The notes under the pieces: model-generated
The model's database searches: none
Seen by the model: only the letters and a program-made list of their open reading frames with translations
What the model was told of the DNA's origin: nothing
Part shown: piece after piece, positions 54,561 through 63,576 of the stretch
Layout of the letters: each line of letters begins with the position of its first letter
How positions within the stretch are numbered: position 1 is the stretch's first letter
Translations under genes and position numbers: made by a program
Source of the DNA: Phytophthora sp. 'mugwort'
Lineage: Eukaryota > Oomycota > Peronosporomycetes > Peronosporales > Peronosporaceae
Assembly (NCBI GenBank): GCA_033558025.1
Contig: JAUCEF010000016.1
Location: forward strand, 3,658,001 to 3,722,000
Reading direction: 5' to 3'
DNA length: 64,000 bases

Positions 54561-55714
54561 AACCGAAACGCAGTCACTCGAAACGCCGTAAGGGCTCCAG
54601 CCGCAAGCTTGAATCGGCAACTGGGGACGACATTTCGGATCTAGAAGAGCACTTCGATGTTGCTATGGAGCTCAAGCTGAAGAACTTGCCCACTGCTGCT
54701 TCGATGAGTTCGTCGCCGTGGTCGGGCGGGAACTGGTTGGCCTACTTGGACGGTATCAACTACGAGTGGAACGAGGGCCAGCCAAGTCCTGCCGAGAAGT
54801 ACGCGAAAGCTTTTGGTCTGGACGTAAAAACGTTCATGGACGATGTATCGGCCCAGAATGGTATCGACTCCATGAAGAACCGTACGGATGTGTGCATGAC
54901 AGACAACGACTGCTATGATTCTTATTATATTTCATGTGTGAAGCGACCTGGTGCAAGTTCAGGTAATTGCCTCACAAAGTGGGTCGGGATGGGTCACGGT
55001 TGGGCTGCAGCGGCCATTCTCGAGAAGGAGCCGAACTGCCCCGTGACGTACAACGGAGTTACCTTCCAGCCCATGGATATTAAGGCACTCGTCACAGACA
55101 TTTATGCGACCTCCAATATCTCCTCTGTGTTTGCCGGCTCTCGCTTCAACGGCTACAATGATTCGATCGGTGAGTACGGTCGCCACACAAGCGCCAGATA
55201 CCGTAGCCTGAACCCTGGATTATTCCACATCGCTGCTGCCAATCTGCTCGGTCTATTGAATACCTCGTTCATCATTGACAGAGAGACTGATGCTGTGGTC
55301 TGGAACCAGCCTGTCGTTGGTTTTGAAGTGCAAGAGCAGACCAGCATGACCGCGGAGGAAGCTGCCAGGAAGTTCTACAACCTCGACTCGTACCCGTGGA
55401 ATGTCAACGCATCGAGTATCGTGCACGTGACGTCAAATCTCTCGTGGGTCACTGAGACACTCACTGATGGCGGCCTCGTATCGTCGGGTCTGATCGCAAA
55501 CTTCACGTTCACTGCCAACTACACATATCTTCTAGAGCTGAACAACGAGGAGGAGATCATTGGTGGGGAATGGCTGTATGACTCGAACGACGACCACCCG
55601 GACTTTATGTGGCTGCCGGAAGCGAAGCCTAAAGCCGACACCGCCTCCGGGTTTGGTCTCAGTTACGCCAACGTGACGATGTTATTGGAGAAGGCGACTG
55701 TGTGTTCCGAGTAG
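54362..55714 (+). CDS. Transglutaminase-like elicitor C, putative catalytic Cys missing
   Basis: Secreted protein of 450 aa. Signal peptide 1-27, Cys-containing N-region, a basic stretch (66-82, KKPKRSHSKRRKG, possible processing site), and a transglutaminase domain (about 90-450). At the putative nucleophile position the family has WFGxCHAW; C has WVGMGHGW, with Gly211 (codon GGT) instead of Cys. EYGRH (271-275) is kept. The Pep-13 region is VWNQPVVGFEVQE (313-325), with R7V, K10E and Y12Q but W2 and P5 kept. It has many sequons (for example N252, N265, N300, N359, N380, N386, N437). Probably enzymatically inactive but stably folded, perhaps a decoy or a divergent elicitor; this is inference. 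Gene D is the closest relative. The ORF is intact, which argues against a pseudogene. Confidence 0.92.
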   Translation: MVYKPSVCLVSAVVALTALQMQFTVASPLKDDLYTSCTSYNIGDDNFPGRGSEIEDDGTCTVIVPKKPKRSHSKRRKGSSRKLESATGDDISDLEEHFDVAMELKLKNLPTAASMSSSPWSGGNWLAYLDGINYEWNEGQPSPAEKYAKAFGLDVKTFMDDVSAQNGIDSMKNRTDVCMTDNDCYDSYYISCVKRPGASSGNCLTKWVGMGHGWAAAAILEKEPNCPVTYNGVTFQPMDIKALVTDIYATSNISSVFAGSRFNGYNDSIGEYGRHTSARYRSLNPGLFHIAAANLLGLLNTSFIIDRETDAVVWNQPVVGFEVQEQTSMTAEEAARKFYNLDSYPWNVNASSIVHVTSNLSWVTETLTDGGLVSSGLIANFTFTANYTYLLELNNEEEIIGGEWLYDSNDDHPDFMWLPEAKPKADTASGFGLSYANVTMLLEKATVCSE

Positions 55715-57081
55715 GGTCCGATGGTCGAGTTGATCGCGTAGAAGCCGAAGAAAGTCTTTGTAGGCCCTAGCATTGATAACCCAACATAAGGAGTAATGAA
55801 GAGATTTTGGACTGACATATATTATTGACAAGCGTGTTTACCACCGTTCCATCATAACTGGGGAATATATTCTCCACACTTTGACTTACGCTCACAATGA
55901 CTACGTTGAGCGAGATAATTAGTTTGACAATACAAGACTGTAGGAAAATCGCGGATTCGTGCTGCAAACATGTTTTGCCCTAATACTTTTACAAAACATA
56001 GGCTACCGACGGAGATTGTACGTTCGGGTGAGTGCAATACGTGGCTCGCTGAGGAGTTCGGCGCTAGGCCCGCCTCCACGAATACCGCGCGGCCCTGCTC
56101 CACGGCCCCTGCCCTGAGGCCCGGCTCGCTGTTGAGCTCGGCGCTGGACCCGCCTCCGCAAATACTGCATACCCTGCTTCGCGGGCTCCCCGCACGGGTT
56201 TTGCTATTGCTACGCGCACTCGCACCCGCTCGCATACCCGGTTATATACCAAGTTGGTATTACCAACCGCGTCGCCCCTCCTGTTATCCGAGAATTGTGC
56301 GGTGCTGCGTCCGGTTTCTGTTGGAGTTTTTGGTATTTACTCATGATTGCGTCCTCTTATGAGCTAGCACTGGGATTGGATAGAATAATCTTCAAGAGGT
56401 GATTATTAACCTGCGAGCAATTCTACAAAGACCGCGTGACAAGGACTAAACAATTATCATCCTATACAGTATAGGGACAACGTCACCTCCTCTAATTATG
56501 TGTTCGGTTTCCTTGCTGTCTGCGCGCACATGAACTCACGTATTCATACCGTATATGACGATCACATGTGAGCATGACCAAACGAGATAAAAGTTGCCAT
56601 GTAAACATTTGTACGGATTACAAGATCACGCCCTTTACCTCTCCTTTATGACAATCACAAGCAAGGTATGTTCTGGCTCTCTAAAAAGTTGCGAGTCCCT
56701 ACATTTTATACGAAGTCAATGGTGCTGCGTGCTTCTGTTGGCGTCCTTGCTACTTGTTGAAGATGTTTGTCTAGCTAGATCGAGGTCATACGCCGTCGTC
56801 GTGTCACTAACTCTGCTAGGAGCGGCCTCGCCTCAGAAGGATCGGATGCTCGAGACGTGGGCAAACATACGCTGTCTACTCCTCTGACCCTCGTTATCTC
56901 TATTCAGGCACTGAATAAACGCTGATTAAGCATCCTCGAAGAGCTGCCTCGTGCTTACTCAGCCAGTATATCGAGGCGTTCCCAGATGATCAAAGCTGCA
57001 GATTCGCAGAATCCCGAGGATGGTGTTGCTATCCTTGTCGCAGGAAGCACTGGTGTAGCTGGTGGGCGGAGACGACAAGTA
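55715..57081. other. Intergenic between transglutaminases C and D
   Basis: It holds dispersed-repeat copy 4 (55985-56265) and then sequence homologous to the region upstream of C (56353-56700 and 56705-57157). No other gene is seen. A 66-aa minus-strand ORF (56959-57159) is conserved in both promoters only because the DNA is nearly identical. Confidence 0.6.
55985..56265 (+). repeat. Dispersed repeat, copy 4, with internal duplication
   Basis: It shares GGCTCGCTGAGGAGTTCGG, CCGCCTCCACGAATACCGCG and CTCGCACCCGCTCGC with the other copies. An internal segment of about 75 bp (GCTCGGCGCTgGACCCGCCTCCGCAAATAC) is present twice in tandem. Borders are approximate. Confidence 0.65.
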
Positions 57082-57356
57082 GCTCATTCTTCCTTTTCCC
57101 TCTAAGCGAGAAGACCACCTGCCATAACCACAGCAGAGCACGATACCCTCAACCACCATGGTCTACAAACCCAGCGTTTGTCTCGTATCAGCTGTCGTCG
57201 CGTTAACTGCACTGCAAATGCAGTTTACCGTCGCTTCGCCGTTGAAGGACGACCCTTACACGTCATGTACTTCGTACAACATCGGCGACGACAACTTCCC
57301 AGGTCGCGGTAGTGAGATCGAGGACGACGGCACGTGCACTGTCATTGTGCCGAAGG
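56737..57356 (+). repeat. Segmental duplication, unit D: promoter and 5' coding part
   Basis: Partner of 53941-54560. Identity drops sharply after codon 66 (VIVPK), while the remainder of the two proteins differs at many positions. Confidence 0.85.
57082..57099 (+). promoter_or_regulatory. Initiator element of transglutaminase D
   Basis: GCTCATTCTTCCTTTTCC, identical to that of gene C, with the same distance (58-76 nt) to the ATG. Confidence 0.65.
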
Positions 57357-58504
57357 ACCCGAACCATCCTACGGGAGTCAGCCGTAAGCTTGAGACGGCG
57401 TCTGGTGTCGACATTTCAAAACTTGAAACGTATTTCGGTGTTGCCATGGAGCTCAAGCTGAAGAATCTTCCTAGGTCGGCTGCATACAGTCCGTCACCAT
57501 GGGCTAGCTGGAACTGGCTTTCCTATCAAGACGGCATTAACTATGAGTGGAACGAGGGCCAACCGAGCCCTGCTGAGAAGTACGCTACTGCATTTGGACT
57601 GAATGTGAAGTCGTTCATGAACGGTGTATCGGCGAAGAACGGCGTCAACTCTAGGAAATACCTCAAGAAGTGTAAGACTGACCAGGTATGCTACGACCCC
57701 GACGTGGATACTGTCTGCGGGAAGCGAGCCGGTAAGAGTTCGGGCTACTGCATCCCAACATGGTACGGGACTTGCAACGGGTGGGCCGCTGCGGCGATTC
57801 TCGAGAAGGAGCCAAACTGCCCCGTGACTTACAACGGCGTGACCTTCCAGCCCATGGACATTAAGGCACTTATCACTGATATCTATTACGGTGGCAATAT
57901 CTCAACTGTGTTCACTGGTTCACGCTTCCGTGCTGACTTCGACGACTCGATCGACGCATTCGGGGTTCATTCAGCCGTCTCCTACCGCAACCTGAACCCT
58001 GGATATTTCCACATCGCTGCTGCAAACCTGCTCGGTCTGCTGAACACCACGTTCATCATTGACAGAGATGCTGGCAGCGAAGTGTGGAACCAGCCTGTTG
58101 TTGGTTTTAAGGTGTATGAACAGACCAACATGACCACGGCAGAAGCTGCTAGCACCTTCTATCGTTTAGAAGAGTATGTATGGAACGAAAACGCCTCTAG
58201 TATCGTGTACGTCAAATCTCATCTCTCGTGGATCAACGAGACTCTCACGGATGGTGGCCTCGTGGCGTCGGGTCTGAATGAAAGGTTCACGGTGGGTGCT
58301 AACTACACCTACTTGCTAGAACTGGATGAGAACGAGGATATTATTGGTGGCGAGTGGCTGCACGAGTCGAATGACAACCATCCGGACTTCTTGTGGTTTC
58401 CCAAATCGAAACTGGCTTCGGATACCGTCACCAGCTTCGGTCTGAGATACGCCGATGTGACGATGCTGCTGGAGAAGTCGGTGGCGTGTGGCGTACCGGC
58501 GTAG
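57158..58504 (+). CDS. Transglutaminase elicitor D (Pep-13 variant)
   Basis: Secreted protein of 448 aa. The signal peptide and first 66 residues are identical to C except P33. The transglutaminase domain spans about 85-446. The putative nucleophile C206 is kept, but the next residue is Asn (TWYGTCNGW) where A and B have His. The family's EYGRH reads AFGVH (267-271). The Pep-13 region is VWNQPVVGFKVYE (309-321), only R7 changed to V, so elicitor activity is plausible. Several sequons are present (N247, N296, N324, N345, N360, N382). The other cysteine pairs seen in A and B around the domain (KCKTDQVC, SGYC) are present. It is an intact ORF with its own initiator. Activity is uncertain because two conserved sites near the catalytic region differ. 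Confidence 0.93.
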   Translation: MVYKPSVCLVSAVVALTALQMQFTVASPLKDDPYTSCTSYNIGDDNFPGRGSEIEDDGTCTVIVPKDPNHPTGVSRKLETASGVDISKLETYFGVAMELKLKNLPRSAAYSPSPWASWNWLSYQDGINYEWNEGQPSPAEKYATAFGLNVKSFMNGVSAKNGVNSRKYLKKCKTDQVCYDPDVDTVCGKRAGKSSGYCIPTWYGTCNGWAAAAILEKEPNCPVTYNGVTFQPMDIKALITDIYYGGNISTVFTGSRFRADFDDSIDAFGVHSAVSYRNLNPGYFHIAAANLLGLLNTTFIIDRDAGSEVWNQPVVGFKVYEQTNMTTAEAASTFYRLEEYVWNENASSIVYVKSHLSWINETLTDGGLVASGLNERFTVGANYTYLLELDENEDIIGGEWLHESNDNHPDFLWFPKSKLASDTVTSFGLRYADVTMLLEKSVACGVPA

Positions 58505-59739
58505 ATTCCAATGGAAGTAGATGTGCGTGATTTTAGGGACTATTGTGCGGCTTCACTCCTTTTTTAGCAAATTGTTCGGATCCGACTGTCTAATACTACA
58601 TAGTAGTACTTAACCTGTACGTGGAATTTTGTGTTTTCCTCATCGTCGAGCACTACTGTGTAAATTGGGTAAACATTAAAACGAGACTACACCCAGTTTT
58701 TTTTTGCAAAGCCGTGCGACTCAGAGCCCAGGTCGAATCCAGGTTACCCTGGGTATGATCCAGGATGAAACTTTTCAGATATATGTTACGGTGATATATA
58801 TCGTCAGCGTTTTTTTGGTTTGCAACAGATCTTGACGTCGTGGCGTTAGTGTTTATTTATGCACATGTTGTACGTTTGTATGCTCATCGATGGGATGTGG
58901 TAGCTCCGTCTAGTCGGGTGTGACCATCACGAAGGGGGTATTGCGCATTTCTGCCAAAACGACCTCCACTTTAGGGTCTTACGTAGGAGGAGAGGTCTTA
59001 CGAAAGCCCTCCTAACTGACTAGGTACCTGTGTCAAACTTACCCCTACCCTCATCTGACACTGTGCCATTTCATACCTGATCTGCTGGGAGCTCTTTCGG
59101 ACGTCCGAATGGCCGATGAATTTTGCCATTCGGTCCTAACTTCGTTAAGAGTTGGTCCTTAGTCCAAATCGGAGCTCACCCGTAGGATTTGCTTCCCCAG
59201 CAGTCATTGGAAGAAAAAAGCAATGTGCACTTAATTCTGTACCAGTGGATCGACAATCATACCTTTAACCTTAAGCACACTTGCGAAGGACCTACCTTTT
59301 GGCAAGATTGGCCATAAGTCGGGAAAGGCACACTACCTTTCCGTGACGTGGTGCAAGGTCTGAGACCATTCATTCAGCACTCAGGATGTATTTCGGGTTA
59401 AAATTTAGGGTTTAAACCAGGTTGTGATCCGGGATTTAACGCAGGTTGGAGATAACGTTGTAAGCCAGTGTGTTGGGCAGGATAGCGTCGATACAAAAGT
59501 GGGGGATGAGGCCTTTGGTTTATCGGTCTCAACTACCTGAATTGTCTCGTTCGTAGTTTACACACGTAGCTTATGTTGGTCCTTTGGTCGGACTGATTTG
59601 ATTAGGAAGCGGTCAACTGTATTAAGAGTAACGTATGTATCATTATGCAACTAGCAGAGTAAGAAGAACTCTATAACGGAACCTACTTAAGGCCGGGTCC
59701 TCAATCGCGCTCTTGATGTTCTCGTCCAACATTATCATC
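58505..59739. other. Gene-free stretch downstream of transglutaminase D
   Basis: It contains CCAGG-type short repeats at 58728-58770 and 59410-59445. There are inverted repeats at 59105-59133 (CCGAATGGC/GCCATTCGG) and 59322-59342 (GGAAAGG/CCTTTCC). It may include the right end of the MULE that follows. No gene and no RNA gene recognised. Confidence 0.45.
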
Positions 59740-60825
59740 ATGAAGTTGAGGACGTACATCCCACAACTATTCCCATTTTCTGAGTAGGCGACGCTATTAC
59801 AACGAGTCCGAATGCCTCAAACTTCTTCTCTTGCTTCAGCCCTGTTGACACCTTGATGAGGAACCCAGGTAATCCGTGTCGCCCAGTGTGTCGTACACGT
59901 ACGTACTCTTCATCTTCGAGTTTATCACTACCGCCGCCCAGTGATTCCGCTCGAAGTTGATAGGCAAGAATATGTGGTGCGTTTTGGAGTTGTGAACCGC
60001 CTTCACAACTTCATCGGGAAGGTCAACCTTCTTAATATTCTTCTTCAGCTTAAACTCCGGCATCACCACGATTGCTAGATCATGCAGCTTCGCCGAAATC
60101 GTCCCCAGAGCCTTTAAAAAAAATGCGCCCTTTGATCCATTGCTGTGGGGCCAGCATGTACAGGTAGAGTAGTCCATTGTCGAAGCATTTTGTCGTCCAC
60201 AATTTCGCACGGGTGATGTTCCGAAATACGGAGCCTTATATCATCGCAACCCTGGCATTTAGCACAGGACTGCTGAAGCCAAAGCAGCAGAGATTCACCG
60301 GTGTCGACAATTGCCTTCATCGTCCAGATTTTTTGCATGGCATTACGGTGGAATAGAGTAAAGTTGCCGACTCCCGTTATCTTGACATACGGCGGGTCCT
60401 CATCAGACTGGCTGGGAACGAGCATGGGCAGTTTATAGAGTACATCAAGAGCTCTCCGTACAAGCGGCAGAGGTAGTACGAACGGTACAACCGCAGCAAT
60501 GATGGGGTCCTTGTCCTTTCCCACGTTTGGGTGCTTTCGCTGCATTCTCATACTGCGTTGGAAACACTGATAGGAGATTTATCAGTTGTACAAGTGTCTT
60601 CGTTCTCTCTTCGACTGCTAAGGCCATAACTCCAACGTCATCAAACACCAACTCGCCACCCTTTTCTAGTCGCAAATTGAATGTTTTGCGCACAGAAGAT
60701 CGCTCCCTAGATTTTTGAGTTTGGGGCTTGAAGGGTCGACAGGATTGCCTTACCCTCTTGAGGAGTTTGATCGTACCAAAGCTGCTTTAGCTAACATTCG
60801 TCTCAATCTCGGTATAGTGTTCGGG

Positions 60826-60975
60826 TTCATCACCAGTTTGGCTGCCAGAGTGGCCTCCGGATTCATCACAAGGTTGGGAGACAGAATGTATTCCGGGTTC
60901 ATCACCAGGCTGGGAGATAGAGGGTTGTCCAGGTTCATCATCAGGTTAGGAAATAGATGGTTTTCCAGGTGGGTC
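60826..60975 (-). repeat. 36-bp tandem repeat in the MULE (12-residue unit)
   Basis: About four imperfect units. In the likely reading frame each encodes a variant of QPGDEPGxxSxS, a hydrophilic linker between the SWIM and Ulp1 domains. Confidence 0.7.
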
Positions 60976-62463
60976 TTTACAATGTTTGCCAGTTTGAGAT
61001 GATCGGGTTGCAAGTAGTTTTGAAGGAAGATCGCCAGGTTGATTTCCATCTGAATCAGATTGATCGTCAGATCGTTCGACGAGTTGATCGCCAATTTTTC
61101 TAGATGGATCTCCAGGTTCTTCGACATGTTGATCACCCTTGGCCGGTTTGAACTCCAGGTTGTATAGTATCTTCCTGGGTTGGCGCCTCTAGATCGGCTT
61201 CATCTGCATTAACACTCGACTCTGCCATTCCGACGGCATGTAGGTGCCTGTGAGAGATGCCATACGTAGGTCACGTTGTAGCTCTCCAAGCATTCAATCT
61301 CGGCAGCAAATTCTCGCATGGGCATGTCTGCTAGTTCTCTAGCGATTTGGTTGAGCAGATTGCGCGAGATGCTATACGTTTGACTTGCAGGCAATACGGT
61401 CAACACGTCGTACTTCTGCTTGGGTTTCGTAGTCCTGGAGTAGTTGAACGTGCTGACAGACTTCAGCTCTGACAGTCCTTCAGAAACCTTAATACGCCAT
61501 CGTGTATCCACACTGGTCACGGGAATCACCGGTAGCATCGAACGACGGCAGCGGTAGAACATCACATGACGGCACGGGAGTTTGAGAGTGGCAGCGAAGT
61601 CACATTCACAAATCCAATATGACTTGCTGAACTTGTACGTGCTCTTAACGCTCTTAACCGCAACGACCATTTCCTGAATCACTTCGTAGCAATACATGTC
61701 TTGTGCAGACTGAGAAATTGCGAAATCGTACTCAGGTTTCATGGTATCGGCGACCCACGGCGTGCACACTTGTAACAGCAAGTTCAACTCGTGATCGTAG
61801 CCTCGGTGAAGCCATTTTCCCTCAAAGCTAATCCGGGTCATGTACTGTTCGACTGCGACGTTGATTACGCATAAGCGACTCGAGGCACTCCTTCATGGTT
61901 GACGATGAATTCAGATCCGGCTTCAGCTTCCCAAAGTTTGGCTCGATGCGATTGTTCGTGTTGTTCCGGAATGAGGTAAGCGATCGGTGACAGTAATTAG
62001 ACCACATCTCCTTCGAAGCATCCCAGTTATCGCAAAAGTATTCCCAAAAGGACGTGTTCCCGTGTCCACAACGAACTTTTTCAGTACTCCAAGGTTTTCG
62101 TTGTAGACAGTCTCCAAGTTCGCATGGATGAGATTGGCAAAGAGGTGGCGCATCGACTCGTAATCACTACACGTAATGACCAAACCGCGAGTCCTGGACA
62201 ACCGTCCTGAGGTACTTGAGCACATGAACATGGCACAACAGAACCGTTGCATTTGGAGAATCATCTCATATCACCGCAATCTCGTTCATGTCCTTGTCTA
62301 CCATGACAACTTGAATGGCTTGCCATCCCAGGTTCACACTTTGAGGTGATCCAGGGCCCTTCGCATGTGCCAATCCGAGTTTGTTTCGATGACAGAATGC
62401 TGTACGAACTGTCCGTACCCGAATGCATCCATGACCATGATGCTGCAAAGTTGTTAGTCGTAC

Positions 62464-62709
62464 CTGACGACAACGGTGAATAGAAATCAGAGTTAGTAGG
62501 TGCAGTATTTGATCCTGGTTGCTACCCTGGGTAATGTCCATGCTGCTGCCACGGAAATCAATCTGGGTATCACGCTGGTGATCACCATGACTGTTACCCT
62601 GGTGATCAACCTGGTGTCAACTGGCGATCAACCTGGTAGATTCCCTGGTATTCAACCTGGTTGGTAACCTCCGTTCAGGTACTGCAAACGATAGATACGC
62701 ATTACTTAC
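62464..62709 (-). other. Apparent intron in the MULE, with CCTGGTGATCAA-type repeats
   Basis: The minus strand has AATCG|GTAAGT at 62709 and GTCAG|GTAC at 62464. Joining gives KTNRYD then, after a stop codon, QLCSIMVMD, matching MULE transposase order. The interior (62560-62670) consists of short direct repeats of TGGTGATCAACC type. The alternative is an insertion. Confidence 0.5.
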
Positions 62710-63576
62710 CGATTTGTCTTGTGAGTACAGTCAACCAAGACGATCTCCAGAAAACGGGCATATAGCCGACGTATATGACAAGTGGTCAATGAGATAGCAC
62801 CGGTCTCTCCAGTTGACGTTTCATCCGCACTTGGGACGTTTCCTGGGTCCTCATCTTGGAAATCCATTAAAGATTCAGCAACGGCCGAGTCATCGTCAGC
62901 TTCTCCGCGAAGCTCCGCGCGAAACTTGGCCATCAAATTTCCGACGTCACGCCTAGTCACCTTGTAAGTGGAGTGATCTCGAATGTATTCATAGATCCTC
63001 AAGCTCCCCCCCCCGCCGCTCGAATTATCAAACGCAGGTCATCGACAATTGGCTCGCCCATAGGAACCTGACGGTGTGGGAGTAGTTATCAAACACGGCT
63101 CTCGACAACTTGTGACTGTGAGTGTAAAGAGGATGAAGAATTTCTACCTCCCACGACCCCTTCAGATACGCGCGCTCTGCAGTGAAGCGGAAGGGACACC
63201 CAGTTCCGCGAAGTCTATTTGCTGAGGGCGGACGCTTTTTCCGCGGATACGATCGGGCCAACCATGAGTGCAGATATAGCGCCGTCGCCACTATCCGGAA
63301 GTTATCGGACAGATCGACCATCCTTCGCTCGCTTGGACCCTCGCAGCTGCTTATTCCTCTTCGCAATGCTTTCAACCCCCCTCACGACTAGTTGTGAGTT
63401 CGTGTCTTCGCAGTATTCGGCGCGGTAGTCCTCCCACGCATTCCAGCTTGCGTGGAACCGACGGAGCTCCTTCCCTTCAAACGTTCCTTCGCTGTCCACA
63501 CCAGCCACGTCGTCATTGTCGCTGCCCGAGAAGACACGTCCTCGTCGCTGATGTCCCGAGCGGACTGAGTGGCCAT

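Larger units (their letters stand above)
59740..63576 (-). pseudogene. Large MULE with SWIM zinc finger and Ulp1 protease (Kaonashi-like), broken
   Basis: Minus-strand order: start ATG at 63576 (MATQSARDISDEDV); FAR1-like N-region (KELRRFHASWNAWEDYRAEY, then GCPFRFTAERAYLKGSWEVE); IRDHSTYKVTRRDVGNLMAK; first catalytic Asp in VLVDCTHKTNR. An apparent intron follows (62709-62464, GTAAGT...CAG). After it come CSIMVMD-type, VVMVDKDMNEI and CHVHVLKYLR blocks, then a SWIM finger, CECDFAATLKLPCRHVMFYR (about 61570-61630), and a 12-aa repeat region. Last is a C48/Ulp1 protease with H (INFERNHWAAV), D (YVYDTLGD) and C (ENGNSCGMYV at about 59785). Single stops (for example TAA near 62453, TGA at 62264) and frameshifts break it, but most catalytic residues are still readable. 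Ulp1-carrying MULEs are known from other eukaryotes as Kaonashi elements. Confidence 0.8.

Noticed and set aside
54362..55714. Gene C as a pseudogene
   Set aside because: Although the putative catalytic Cys is gone, the 450-codon ORF, signal peptide, other cysteines and initiator are intact; a pseudoenzyme is the better description.
58700..58745. GGTCGAATCC, resembling a tRNA B box
   Set aside because: No A box at suitable distance and no stem structure; it overlaps short CCAGG repeats.
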